Positions 54,263 through 62,733 of a stretch of DNA of 64,000 nucleotides are shown one piece after another (within the stretch, counting starts at the first letter, position 1; each line of letters begins with the position of its first letter). A program made the translations under genes and the position numbers. The notes below the pieces were generated by a model that worked only from the letters and a program-made list of their open reading frames with translations, did no database searches and was not told the origin of the DNA. The stretch spans positions 78,984-142,983 of the forward strand of contig CAUBPS010000004.1 of NCBI GenBank assembly GCA_958437935.1. Direction: 5' to 3'. Source of the DNA: an uncultured Collinsella sp. Its GTDB lineage: Bacteria; Actinomycetota; Coriobacteriia; Coriobacteriales; Coriobacteriaceae.

Positions 54263-54529
54263 ATGGCAGAGAAAACCCCGGTCGAGCAGCTTACGTACAA
54301 GCAGGCTTCGCAGGAGTTGGAGCTCATCATCCGCAGCCTGGAGTCGGGCGATATGGAGCTCGAGGAGTCGCTCGAGAGCTATACCCGCGGCGTAGAGCTC
54401 CTCAAGAGCCTGCGTACTCGCTTGTCCGATGCCGAGCAGAAGGTCTCGGTGCTCCTTAAGGACGTCGACGGCAACGACGTGCTCGCCGACGGCGAGGCCG
54501 CCAACACGGACGACAACCTCTCGTTCTAA
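54263..54529 (+). CDS. xseB: Exodeoxyribonuclease VII small subunit
   Basis: An 88-residue helical protein: VEQLTYKQASQELELIIRSL followed by ESGDMELEESLESYTRGVEL and a third helix, the standard XseB pattern that wraps the XseA coiled coil. A run of acidic residues forms the C-terminus. GGAAAGGAAACAGAT precedes the ATG. Cotranscribed with xseA. Confidence 0.94.
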   Translation: MAEKTPVEQLTYKQASQELELIIRSLESGDMELEESLESYTRGVELLKSLRTRLSDAEQKVSVLLKDVDGNDVLADGEAANTDDNLSF

Positions 54530-54578
54530 CCACCCCGACCAAATATAATTACCTTGGTCTGCGAGAAAGGAACCAACC

Positions 54579-54914
54579 ATGTGTGATTGCATCTTCTGCA
54601 AAATTGCCAACCACGAGATCCCCTCGACCGTCGTTTACGAGGACGATCAAGTCATCGCCTTCGACGACCTCAACCCCCAGGCGCCGGTCCACACTCTCGT
54701 GATTCCCAAGAAGCACTACAGCGATATCGCCGATAATGTGCCTGCCGAGACCATGGGCGCCATGGCTCACGCCATCCAGGAGGTCGCTAAGGCCAAGGGC
54801 TTGGAGGACGGTTTCCGCGTCATCTCCAACAAGGGCGTCAACGCCGGTCAGACCGTCATGCATTTCCATATGCACGTCCTCGGCGGCAAGAACTTGGGTG
54901 AGAACCTCATCTGA
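54579..54914 (+). CDS. HIT-family hydrolase (HinT-like)
   Basis: A 111-residue histidine-triad protein hydrolysing adenosine phosphoramidates or adenylates. CIFCKIANHEIPSTVVYEDD at the N-terminus, PVHTLVIPKKHYSDI in the middle and the triad HFHMHVLGG (about residues 95-103) are complete. The Cys pair CDCIFC is typical of the family. GAAAGGAACC precedes the ATG 50 nt after xseB, so it may belong to the same transcript. Confidence 0.94.
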   Translation: MCDCIFCKIANHEIPSTVVYEDDQVIAFDDLNPQAPVHTLVIPKKHYSDIADNVPAETMGAMAHAIQEVAKAKGLEDGFRVISNKGVNAGQTVMHFHMHVLGGKNLGENLI

Positions 54915-54955
54915 GGGCGCGTAGGCCGTCGACTTGGCTGCCTTTGGAGTAATCT

Positions 54956-55846
54956 ATGCAGCTTTCTCAACTCGAATACCTTCAAGCGGTAGCGAACTAT
55001 GGCGGCGTGCGCAAAGCAGCTCGCGCCGTTCATGTGAGTCCGCAGGCCGTTTCGTCGGCAATCAAAAAGTTGGAATCTGAGTATCAGATCGTTTTGCTCA
55101 ACCGATCGGCGGGGGAGGCTGTTTTGTCTCCGGCGGGCAGAGAATTTGCGCGTCGTGCACGCGTGATCCTGGCACAAGTCGACGATCTCAAAAAGTACGC
55201 TCAATCGAGGGACGACGGCGTCTCGCCCGACGGCCACTTTCGTCTTTACGCCCCCTGCCTTCATGGGCGGGGGCGCCTTTTTGCCGAAAACTGGTATGAC
55301 TCGTTTGAAAGCTCGCACCCTCAGATTCACCTCGATGTGTGGCATCAGCCAACGGCTACATGCTTTGAATCACTTATACTTGGCATTTCGGACGCGGCTA
55401 TCTCGTTTGAGGAACCACGGGACAGCGTCCTTTCTTCAAAATATATGGGTGAAAAGGAGCTCAGGGTTCTTTCATGCCCAGCTGGTCATCAATCTGTGGG
55501 TGCTATGACCGTTCGTGAGTTACTGGGCGGCAGGCTCGCTGTTCCCATTAATTTGTCACCCTGTCTCAATGCAATCAATCAATGTCCCGAAGCTCAGCTG
55601 GTTAATTTCCGCTTTCGCGATGTCGAATACGGAAACAGGGCGCAGGCTGAGTTTCTTCAAGCCGGGGGATTGATATTGAGTTTTTCTGGCTCTTCTCTCG
55701 CATCGGATGGATCGGAAGTGAGCGAGTGCTCCATTGAAGCCTCACATGACGTAGCCTTGCCCATCTACTTTTGCTATCGACAAAATGCCTGGACCGATCG
55801 ACACCAGACGGTATTTCTTCACCTATTGCGTCATCTCGCTTCGTGA
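54956..55846 (+). CDS. LysR-family transcriptional regulator
   Basis: A 296-residue LysR regulator. The N-terminal winged helix is LSQLEYLQAVANYGGVRKAA, RAVHVSPQAVSSAIKKLESE; the C-terminal effector domain covers about residues 90-296. It sits 120 nt upstream of an MFS gene in the same direction, which may be its target or a co-transcribed partner. Its codon use is a little lower in GC than neighbours, suggesting later acquisition of the LysR/MFS pair; that is a soft inference. Confidence 0.87.
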   Translation: MQLSQLEYLQAVANYGGVRKAARAVHVSPQAVSSAIKKLESEYQIVLLNRSAGEAVLSPAGREFARRARVILAQVDDLKKYAQSRDDGVSPDGHFRLYAPCLHGRGRLFAENWYDSFESSHPQIHLDVWHQPTATCFESLILGISDAAISFEEPRDSVLSSKYMGEKELRVLSCPAGHQSVGAMTVRELLGGRLAVPINLSPCLNAINQCPEAQLVNFRFRDVEYGNRAQAEFLQAGGLILSFSGSSLASDGSEVSECSIEASHDVALPIYFCYRQNAWTDRHQTVFLHLLRHLAS

Positions 55847-55965
55847 GGCCATTTGGCCTCGTGTCGTCAAGTGAATGTTGACGCCCTGCAACACATAGCT
55901 GACAGCTTTGCCCTCATGCTTTTCCAAGATTTCGATTTAGATTGCTGACTCTTGGAGGGCGGAGC

Positions 55966-57126
55966 ATGAAAAACCGTACGGTTTTGCTTTATATGACGTT
56001 CGTTTTTCTGTCGAACTTCAGCACTATTTTGTATTTTCTGACGGTTTACCTTGAATTCGTCGGATTCTCGATAGTGGCGATTTCTAGCATGATGATTGCA
56101 TATCAAGTGAGCAAGTTCATCCTCGAAGTTCCCACTGGCTATATTGCTGATAGGTTTGGACGAAAGGCAAGCGGTCTCGTTGGCGTCGTGGGGATGCTTG
56201 GATACTACGCCGCCCTGCTTCTCGTCCGTTCCCCTCTGCTTTTAATCGGTGCGTTCGCTCTCAAAGGTTTTGCCGTTGCATGTCTGAGCGGATCCATAGA
56301 AGCGATTTACATTGACAGCGTCTCTCAGGACCAGCTCGTAAGACTTAATGTCGTTGAGCGATTTGTTTTCTATGCCTCTTATGCCATCTCCGCTTGCGTG
56401 GGCGGTTTCATTTCGTCTGTCGGTGCATATCTCATTGGTCTTTCGGCAGATATCATCGCAATGGTGTTGACGTTGGTTGTCGTTGTCTGCATTCCTGAGA
56501 TGCGAAGAGGGGGCACTGCGGGGGCACCTGAGCGTGGAATTAGCCCGAAGATGATCGGTGCCGCTATTGCGTGTAATGGCATTCTTCGTTCAGCGTTCAT
56601 CATGGACTGTTCTCAGGCATTTGCTTTTGTCGCCCTGGAAGACTTTTTCTCACTGCTGCTTGCGGGCCGCGGAATGAATTCCGTCGCTTCGGGTGTGACC
56701 ATTGCGGTCCAGCTCCTTGCCTCGGCCTCCATGGGGCTTATTGTGCCCAGTGTGATTGCTCATGTCGACAAGGGCCGTTTTGCGCGTATTTGCGGCATCA
56801 TTCGCTTAGTATTGACAGCTTTGTTTTTGATCCCCCTTACTCCGGCTAATTTGCTGCCCGTGTTCTATGTGCTGCAGACAGTTGCGTACTCGTTGTTTGC
56901 CCCAATCAAATACTCAGTTTTCCAAAATGCTGCCGACTCATCGATGCGCTGTTCACTGATTTCGGTTCAAAGCCAGATGGTGGCGGTGGGTGCCGTTCTT
57001 TTCTATCTGCTCAACTCTGTGCTGAGTAGCGTTGCGGGCATTCGAGTCGTATTGCTTGTTGCGCTCGGGATTTCTTCCCTGGTGTATATCCCCGCGCTAT
57101 TTCGTCTTACAAGTCAAAGGCCATGA
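55966..57126 (+). CDS. Major facilitator superfamily transporter
   Basis: A 386-residue MFS protein with 12 hydrophobic segments. FILEVPTGYIADRFGRKASG is the loop 2-3 signature motif A, GAFALKGFAVACLSGSIEAI follows, and the second half begins near GILRSAFIMDCSQAFAFVAL. The closest general type is the small tetracycline/multidrug-like exporters. ATG 55966 follows CTTGGAGGGCGGAG. Low-GC, less biased codons than the surroundings. Substrate unknown; the LysR gene upstream may control it. Confidence 0.83.
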   Translation: MKNRTVLLYMTFVFLSNFSTILYFLTVYLEFVGFSIVAISSMMIAYQVSKFILEVPTGYIADRFGRKASGLVGVVGMLGYYAALLLVRSPLLLIGAFALKGFAVACLSGSIEAIYIDSVSQDQLVRLNVVERFVFYASYAISACVGGFISSVGAYLIGLSADIIAMVLTLVVVVCIPEMRRGGTAGAPERGISPKMIGAAIACNGILRSAFIMDCSQAFAFVALEDFFSLLLAGRGMNSVASGVTIAVQLLASASMGLIVPSVIAHVDKGRFARICGIIRLVLTALFLIPLTPANLLPVFYVLQTVAYSLFAPIKYSVFQNAADSSMRCSLISVQSQMVAVGAVLFYLLNSVLSSVAGIRVVLLVALGISSLVYIPALFRLTSQRP

Positions 57127-57159
57127 GTATTTAGGCACCGATAACTTATATATCAACGC

Positions 57160-57193
57160 AATAAACCCGAGCGCGAGGGCGTTTGGGTTTATT
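57160..57193 (+). terminator. Terminator after the MFS gene
   Basis: AATAAACCC pairs with GGGTTTATT around a 16-nt partly paired loop, 33 nt after the stop. Confidence 0.65.
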
Positions 57194-57246
57194 ATTGAAG
57201 CGTATGTAACCTGGCGGCGCCACACCGCCTGTTAGTAGGGAGACAC

Positions 57247-58425
57247 ATGAACGTTCTGGTCGTCAACGCAGGATCTTCGACCCTTAAGTATCAGGTCATC
57301 GATACCAAGTCCCACAAGGTGTCCGCAAAGGGCTCCTGCGAGCGCGTCTGCTTTACCGGCGGTACCTTCACCCATGCTGCCAACGGCTCCAAGAAGGTGA
57401 CCGAGAACATCGAGTTCCCCGACCACAAGGTCGCCATCGAGGCTGTCCTGAAGGACCTCGAGGCCAACGGCGTCAAGATCGAGGGCATCGGTCACCGCAT
57501 CGTTCAGGGCGGTTGGTACTTTGGCGATTCCTCCCTCGTCGACGAGGACGTTCTCGCCAAGATTCGCGAGGTCGCCCCGCTAGCGCCGCTGCACAACAAC
57601 CCCGAGGCCAACGTTATCGAGTACTGCCTGGAGCAGTATCCCGACCTGCCCAACGTTACGGTCTACGACACCGCTTTCCACTTCAACATGCCCGAGGTCG
57701 CCAAGACTTACGCCCTTCCCAAGGATGTTTGCGACAAGCTGCACATCCGTAAGTACGGCGCCCACGGCACCAGCTACCGCTACATCTCCAAGAAGGTCGC
57801 CGAGATGACCAACGGCGAGGCCCGCAAGGTCGTCGTGTGCCACATCGGCTCCGGTGCCTCCCTGTGCGCCATCGAGGACGGCAAGTGCATGGACACCACC
57901 ATGGGCCTCACCCCGCTCGACGGCGTCATGATGGGCACCCGCTGCGGCTCCATCGACCCGGCTACCGTGTGCTACCTGCAGCGCGAGGGCGGCTACACCT
58001 TCGACGAGGTCGACGAGATGATGAACAAGAAGTCCGGCCTTTTGGCTGTGACCGGCGGCAAGACCAACGACTGCCGCAATGTCGAGGAGCTCGCCGCTGC
58101 TGGTGACCCTGAGGCTCAGCTCGCCTTCGATATGTTCGTCTACAAGATTGCCGCCAAGGCTGCCGAGATGGCCACTTCCATGTGCGGCATGGACACGCTG
58201 GTCTTCACCGCCGGCATCGGTGAGCACGCTCCGGCCGTTCGCGCCGGCGTTGCCGACCGTCTGGCCTTTATGGGCGTCAAGATGGACCATGCCCGTAACG
58301 CCCTGCGTGGCGACGGCGCTTGGTGCCTGTCTGCCAAGGATTCCAAGGTCAAGATCTTCGTCATTCCCACGGACGAGGAGTTCATGATCGCTTCTGACGT
58401 CGAGCGCATCGTCAACGGCAAGTAA
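57247..58425 (+). CDS. ackA: Acetate kinase (first copy)
   Basis: A 392-residue acetate kinase making ATP and acetate from acetyl phosphate. MNVLVVNAGSSTLKYQVI starts the first ASKHA domain; GHRIVQGGWYF, VTVYDTAFHFNMPEVA, YGAHGTSYRYI, VVCHIGSGASLCAIEDGKCM, DTTMGLTPLDGVMMGTRCG and the C-terminal FTAGIGEHAPAVR are all intact. The catalytic Arg and Asp/Glu positions of the family are present. A terminator and ~165 nt separate it from a second acetate kinase. GTAGGGAGACAC lies before the ATG. Confidence 0.96.
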   Translation: MNVLVVNAGSSTLKYQVIDTKSHKVSAKGSCERVCFTGGTFTHAANGSKKVTENIEFPDHKVAIEAVLKDLEANGVKIEGIGHRIVQGGWYFGDSSLVDEDVLAKIREVAPLAPLHNNPEANVIEYCLEQYPDLPNVTVYDTAFHFNMPEVAKTYALPKDVCDKLHIRKYGAHGTSYRYISKKVAEMTNGEARKVVVCHIGSGASLCAIEDGKCMDTTMGLTPLDGVMMGTRCGSIDPATVCYLQREGGYTFDEVDEMMNKKSGLLAVTGGKTNDCRNVEELAAAGDPEAQLAFDMFVYKIAAKAAEMATSMCGMDTLVFTAGIGEHAPAVRAGVADRLAFMGVKMDHARNALRGDGAWCLSAKDSKVKIFVIPTDEEFMIASDVERIVNGK

Positions 58426-58437
58426 TTGCAAGAGGGG

Positions 58438-58475
58438 AGGGGCTGGACGACCGAGCGCCGTTCGGCCCCTTTTTT
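58438..58475 (+). terminator. Terminator after first ackA
   Basis: AGGGGCTG pairs with CGGCCCCT around a partly paired GAC/GTT loop, then TTTTTT. Confidence 0.8.
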
Positions 58476-58589
58476 GTGCTCGTTGGGCGATATGCTTGAT
58501 AGCTATTTATCAAGTTGTGATAACTTCTTATTAAAATGCGGCCGCCTTAAGGGGTCTGCGTCGACCGTATTGCACTGCAAAGGAGTCTC

Positions 58590-59768
58590 ATGAACGTACT
58601 TGTTGTCAACGCCGGCAGCTCAAGCCTTAAATATCAGCTTTTGGATACCGTTACCCGCGAGGTTTTCGCCAAGGGCAACTGCGAACGTATCGGTTCGGAC
58701 ATGGGCATCTTTGGCCACTCCGAGAACGGTGGCGCCAAGCAGACCGAGGAGGTCCCTTTCCCCGATCATCGCTCTGCTATCGCTCGTGTGCTCGAGGAGC
58801 TCGAGAAGACCGACTTTACGATTGATGGCATTGGGCATCGCATCGTTCAGGGCGGCTGGCACTTCGATGATTCCGCGGTCGTCGACGACGAGGTCATGGC
58901 CAAGATTCTCGAGGTGGCACCGCTTGCTCCGCTGCACAACTACGGCGAGGCCGCGGCGATTGAGTATTGCCGTGAGAAGTATCCGGAGCTGCCCAACGTG
59001 GCGGTCTTCGACACCTCGTTCCACATGACCATGCCCGAGGTCGCCTATACCTACGCGCTGCCCAAGGACGTGTGCGACAAGTACCACGTGCGCAAGTACG
59101 GCGCCCACGGCACGAGCCACCGCTATGAGTGGATGATGGCCAAGGAGATCCTGGGTTCGCGCTGCCACCGTCTGCTTTCGTGCCATTTGGGTAACGGTGC
59201 TTCGCTTGCTGCTATCGAGGACGGCGTGTGCCGCGACACCACGATGGGCCTCACGCCGCTTGACGGTCTGATGATGGGTACCCGCTGCGGTTCCATTGAC
59301 CCGGCTACCGTATGCTACCTGCAGCGCGAGGGCGGTTACAGCTACCGGGAAGTCGACGACATGATGAACAAGCAGTCCGGCCTGCTTGCCATTTCGGGTA
59401 TCTCCAACGACGCCCGCGACATCCGCACGCGCGCCTCCGAGGGCGATGAGCGCTGCCTGCTTGCCTTCGATATGTTCGCATACAAGGCCATGCAGCAGGC
59501 CGGTTCCATGATCGCTTCCATGGCGGGCGTGGACACCATCACCTTTACCGCCGGCATCGGCGAGAACGATTGGTCGATCCGCAAGGCCTTCTGCGACTGC
59601 TTTGAGTGGCTGGGCGTACGCATCGACAACAACAAGAACCGCGAGGCTGTGGGCAACGGCCCGCAGGTCATCAGCGCCGCCGGTTCCGCCGTCACGGTCA
59701 TGGTCATCCCCACTGACGAGGAATACATGATCGCCCACGACGTCGAGCGCCTGACCAAGAACAACTAA
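58590..59768 (+). CDS. ackA: Acetate kinase (second, tandem copy)
   Basis: A 392-residue paralogue of the preceding gene with the same length and motif order: MNVLVVNAGSSSLKYQLL, GHRIVQGGWHF, VAVFDTSFHMTMPEVAYTYA, YGAHGTSHRYEW, CHLGNGASLAAIEDGVCRD, TTMGLTPLDGLMMGTRCG and FTAGIGENDWSIRKAFCDCF. It is closer to the textbook AckA consensus (GTSHRY, CHLGNG) than the first copy (GTSYRY, CHIGSG). It has its own leader and ribosome site (AAAGGAG). The two may differ in substrate (acetate versus propionate) or regulation. Confidence 0.96.
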   Translation: MNVLVVNAGSSSLKYQLLDTVTREVFAKGNCERIGSDMGIFGHSENGGAKQTEEVPFPDHRSAIARVLEELEKTDFTIDGIGHRIVQGGWHFDDSAVVDDEVMAKILEVAPLAPLHNYGEAAAIEYCREKYPELPNVAVFDTSFHMTMPEVAYTYALPKDVCDKYHVRKYGAHGTSHRYEWMMAKEILGSRCHRLLSCHLGNGASLAAIEDGVCRDTTMGLTPLDGLMMGTRCGSIDPATVCYLQREGGYSYREVDDMMNKQSGLLAISGISNDARDIRTRASEGDERCLLAFDMFAYKAMQQAGSMIASMAGVDTITFTAGIGENDWSIRKAFCDCFEWLGVRIDNNKNREAVGNGPQVISAAGSAVTVMVIPTDEEYMIAHDVERLTKNN

Positions 59769-59790
59769 CGCGCGCATTTGCAAGTAAACG

Positions 59791-59826
59791 AAAGGCCTCC
59801 AGAGCAACAGCTCCGGAGGCCTTTTT
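59791..59826 (+). terminator. Terminator after second ackA
   Basis: AAAGGCCTCC with GGAGGCCTTT, GAGC/GCTC inside, and TTTTT. Confidence 0.9.
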
Positions 59827-59841
59827 ACTAGCAGGTGGACG

Positions 59842-60015
59842 GCGGAAACCCCATCCCATTTCGAGCGCAAATACTGGGACACGCTTTCCGGTTGAGGCAC
59901 GTTGCGGAAAGTGCGACCCACAATAAAGCAAAATTCCGTCCCAAAGTTTCCCAAACAGGCCCCAAGCGGAAGCCACATCCCACAATCCGCCTCCAAACTG
60001 GGATGTAGTTTCCGG
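59842..60015. repeat. Degenerate repeats of a CATCCCA palindromic unit
   Basis: Unit 1 (59842-59891) runs GCGGAAACCCCATCCCA ... ACTGGGACACGCTTTCCGG, and unit 2 (59966-60015) GCGGAAGCCACATCCCA ... AACTGGGATGTAGTTTCCGG. Each can fold on itself (GGAAA...CATCCCA with TGGGA...TTTCC). A more degenerate third copy may lie between. No ORF is present. Confidence 0.7.
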
Positions 60016-60176
60016 CACAACAACCGCCGAAGCCCACCGGCCTTTCAATCTCCAAAGTGATCATCATCAGCAACGCCTGCGCTCCCAGCAACGGCACCCA
60101 TCCATTCAGATTTTCAGCTCCAGCTCGTAGCCAAGCCGCCGTCCACCCCGGATTCTCTGATTGCTACGTGGCGGCA

Positions 60177-60303
60177 GGGACCCTACAGGGTAAAGCTCTG
60201 AAAATATTCCGCAGGACGCATGAAACCCCCGCCGCACGAAGTGCGCAGCGGGGGTTTCATGCATGTCCGAGGACGTTTTCAGAGCTTTACCCTGTAGGGT
60301 CCC
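60177..60303. repeat. Very long palindrome between ackA and pta
   Basis: Outer stem of 28 perfect bp (60177-60204 with 60276-60303), internal loop of 13+13 nt (TATTCCGCAGGAC / ATGTCCGAGGACG), inner 15-bp stem (60218-60232 with 60248-60262) and apical GCAC/GTGC. Together with the CATCCCA units it fills the 550-nt gap 59769-60318, which has no gene. Confidence 0.85.
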
Positions 60304-60318
60304 GAGGGGATATGTCCG

Positions 60319-61299
60319 CTACTCAGCCATCTGGGCCTGGACGGCGGTGATGGCCACGACACCCACGATGTCGTCGGCAGAGCAGCCGCGCGAAAGGTCG
60401 TTAACCGGCTTGGCGATGCCCTGCAGGATGGGGCCGTAGGCGTCGGCGCCGGCGAAGCGCTGGACCAGCTTGTAGCCGATGTTGCCGGCCTCGAGGTCGG
60501 GGAACACGAGCACGTTGGCCTTACCGGCAACGGAGGAACCAGGAGCCTTGAGCTGGGCGACGGTGGGAACGATGGCGGCGTCGAGCTGCAGGTCGCCATC
60601 GATGGCGAGCTCGGGAGCCTTCTCCTTGCAGAACTTCACGGCCTCTTGGACCTTCTTGGCGACCTCGCCGCCGGCGGAGCCCATGGTGGAGTAGGAGAGC
60701 ATGGCCACGTGCGGCTCAACGTTGCCCATGAAGGTGGACCAGGAGTGAGCGGAGGCGATGGCGATCTCAGAGAGCTCGTCGGAGGACGGGTTGATGTTGA
60801 GGCCGCAGTCGGCGAAGATCAGCGTGCCGTCGGTGCCGAACTGCGGGGTGTCGGTGCACATCACGAAGAAGGCCGAGACCAGCTTGGTGCCCGGGGCGGT
60901 CTTGAGGATCTGAAGCGCAGGGCGCAGGGTGTCGGCGGTGGAGTGGCAGGCGCCGGAGACCAGGCCGTCGGCGTCGCCCATCTTGACCATCATGGTGCCA
61001 AAGTAGGTGGCATCCATCACCTGGGCGCGAGCCTGCTCGATGGTAACGCCCTTCTTGGCGCGGAGCTCGGCAAACTTCTGCGCGTACTCCTCGTGCTTCT
61101 CGGCATTACGCGGGTCGATGACGGTAGCGCCGGGAACGTTGATCTCGTCGGGGTTGCCCAGGATGACGATCTTTGCCAGGCCCTCCTCGATGATCTTGGT
61201 GGCCGCGACGATGGTGCGCGGATCCTCGCCCTCGGGCAGGACGATTGTCTTAAGGTCGGCCTTGGCGGCAGACTTCATACGGTTTAGGAAATCGCTCAT
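60319..61299 (-). CDS. pta: Phosphate acetyltransferase
   Basis: A 326-residue phosphotransacetylase converting acetyl-CoA and phosphate to acetyl phosphate for the acetate kinases. MSDFLNRMKSAAKADLKTIV, LPEGEDPRTIVAATKI and the PTA_PTB core (MMVKMGDADGLVSGACHSTA, FADCGLNINPSSDEL, MLSYSTMGSAGGEVAKKVQE, VLVFPDLEAGNIGYKLVQRF and AYGPILQGIAKPVNDLSRGC) are complete. It lacks the N-terminal regulatory domain of long Pta. It converges on the ackA pair, with palindromes between, and starts behind AAGGAG. Confidence 0.96.
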   Translation of the reverse strand: MSDFLNRMKSAAKADLKTIVLPEGEDPRTIVAATKIIEEGLAKIVILGNPDEINVPGATVIDPRNAEKHEEYAQKFAELRAKKGVTIEQARAQVMDATYFGTMMVKMGDADGLVSGACHSTADTLRPALQILKTAPGTKLVSAFFVMCTDTPQFGTDGTLIFADCGLNINPSSDELSEIAIASAHSWSTFMGNVEPHVAMLSYSTMGSAGGEVAKKVQEAVKFCKEKAPELAIDGDLQLDAAIVPTVAQLKAPGSSVAGKANVLVFPDLEAGNIGYKLVQRFAGADAYGPILQGIAKPVNDLSRGCSADDIVGVVAITAVQAQMAE

Positions 61300-61351
61300 G
61301 TTACTCCTTACAAGCGTTTCGCTAAGCTCCAGGCGCCCGGCTGTTCACGAA

Positions 61352-61374
61352 TAAACCCGCTGCTAGCGGGTTTA
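61352..61374. other. Hairpin in the pta leader
   Basis: TAAACCCGCT pairs with AGCGGGTTTA over a 3-nt loop, 53 nt upstream of the pta start, at or near the 5' end of its transcript. Confidence 0.55.
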
Positions 61375-61426
61375 CCTTTCAATTATGTACGCCGCGGTGC
61401 TTGAGCTTTCCTTGTGTGGCAAGCTC

Positions 61427-61452
61427 ATTATAGGACGCATTAGCGCTATAAT
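61427..61452. promoter_or_regulatory. Divergent -10 boxes for pta and glf
   Basis: TATAAT on the plus strand at 61447-61452 (toward glf) and TATAAT on the minus strand at 61427-61432 (toward pta). No good -35 is seen for either. Confidence 0.55.
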
Positions 61453-61530
61453 CGCTCTGATAAATATGTCTCGAAGAATGTTCGAGAAAAGCCCAGCTAA
61501 CGAGCCCGTGGCTTTTGACAAGGAGTATCG

Positions 61531-62733
61531 ATGCAGATTACCTCAGGCCTGCCTGAAGGCTTTAACGCCGGCGTATACGACATGATTGTCGTCGGTGCTG
61601 GATATGCCGGTGCCGTTTGCGCCCGTCGTCTCGCCGAGACTATCGGCTATCGCGTTGCCGTTCTGGAACGCCGTAGCCACATTGCGGGTAACGCCTACGA
61701 CTGCGCTGATGAGGCCGGAATCCTGGTCCACGAGTATGGTCCGCACATCTACCATACCTTTAATGAGCGCGTCCACAATTTCCTGTCGCGCTTTACCAAG
61801 TGGACGGACTACCAGCACAAGGTGCTCGCCAACATCAACGGCACCCTTATGCCTGTGCCCTTTAACCACGCGAGCCTCAAGCTCGCCTTTGGTGACGAGC
61901 GCGGCGAGGAGCTGTATCAGAAGCTCGTGGAGACCTTTGGCAAGGACGTCAAGGTGCCCATCATGGAGCTGCGCAAGAAGAACGACCCGGATCTTGCCGA
62001 GGTCGCCGATTACGTCTACGAGAACGTCTTTTTGCATTACACCATGAAGCAGTGGGGTCAGACGCCCGACCAGATCGATCCCTCGATCACCGGCCGCGTT
62101 CCCGTCTTTGTGGGCGACGATGACCGCTACTTCCCGCAGGCTCCCTTCCAGGGCATGCCGCAGGACGGCTATACCGCGCTGTTCGAGCGCATGCTCGACC
62201 ACGATCTGATTGATGTGTTCTGCGACGTGGACGCCCGCGACCTCTTCGAGATCGACGAGACCACCGTCAAGATCGACGGTAAGGTCTATGGCGGCGAGAT
62301 CGTCTACACCGGTCCGCTTGACGAGCTGTTCAACCTCGACCTGGGCGCTCTGCCGTACCGTACGCTCGACATGAAGTTCGAGACGCTCGATATGGACCAG
62401 TTCCAGCCCGTGGGCACCGTCAACTACACCACGAGCGAGGATTACACGCGCATCACCGAGTTCAAGAACATGACTGGTCAGGTCCTGCCCGGCAAGACCA
62501 CCATCATGAAGGAGTATTCCAAGGCCTATACGCCCGGCTCGGGCGAGACGCCCTATTACGCCATTCTGGAGCCCGAGAACCGCGAGCTCTATGAGCGCTA
62601 TCTTGAGCGCGTCCAGAACCTGACGAACTTCCACCCGGTGGGTCGTCTGGCCGAGTATCGTTACTACGATATGGATGCCGTGACCAACTCTGCCCTCGAT
62701 CTTTCGGATGAGATTATCGCCTGCCATGCATAA
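61531..62733 (+). CDS. glf: UDP-galactopyranose mutase
   Basis: A 400-residue flavoenzyme converting UDP-galactopyranose to UDP-galactofuranose for surface polysaccharide. The FAD dinucleotide motif is MIVVGAGYAGAVCARRLAET at about residues 18-37, followed by VLERRSHIAGNAYDC, VHEYGPHIYHTFNERV, KQWGQTPDQIDPSI, RVPVFVGDDDRYFPQAPFQG, GTVNYTTSEDYTRITEF and YYAILEPENRELYERY. Length is normal. ATG 61531 follows AAGGAG. It overlaps the glycosyltransferase by 8 nt, so galactofuranose transfer is the likely shared pathway. Confidence 0.95.
   Translation: MQITSGLPEGFNAGVYDMIVVGAGYAGAVCARRLAETIGYRVAVLERRSHIAGNAYDCADEAGILVHEYGPHIYHTFNERVHNFLSRFTKWTDYQHKVLANINGTLMPVPFNHASLKLAFGDERGEELYQKLVETFGKDVKVPIMELRKKNDPDLAEVADYVYENVFLHYTMKQWGQTPDQIDPSITGRVPVFVGDDDRYFPQAPFQGMPQDGYTALFERMLDHDLIDVFCDVDARDLFEIDETTVKIDGKVYGGEIVYTGPLDELFNLDLGALPYRTLDMKFETLDMDQFQPVGTVNYTTSEDYTRITEFKNMTGQVLPGKTTIMKEYSKAYTPGSGETPYYAILEPENRELYERYLERVQNLTNFHPVGRLAEYRYYDMDAVTNSALDLSDEIIACHA

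Noticed and set aside
54230..54265. Possible terminator between xseA and xseB
   Set aside because: No stable hairpin with a T run is present; the two genes are most likely one transcript.
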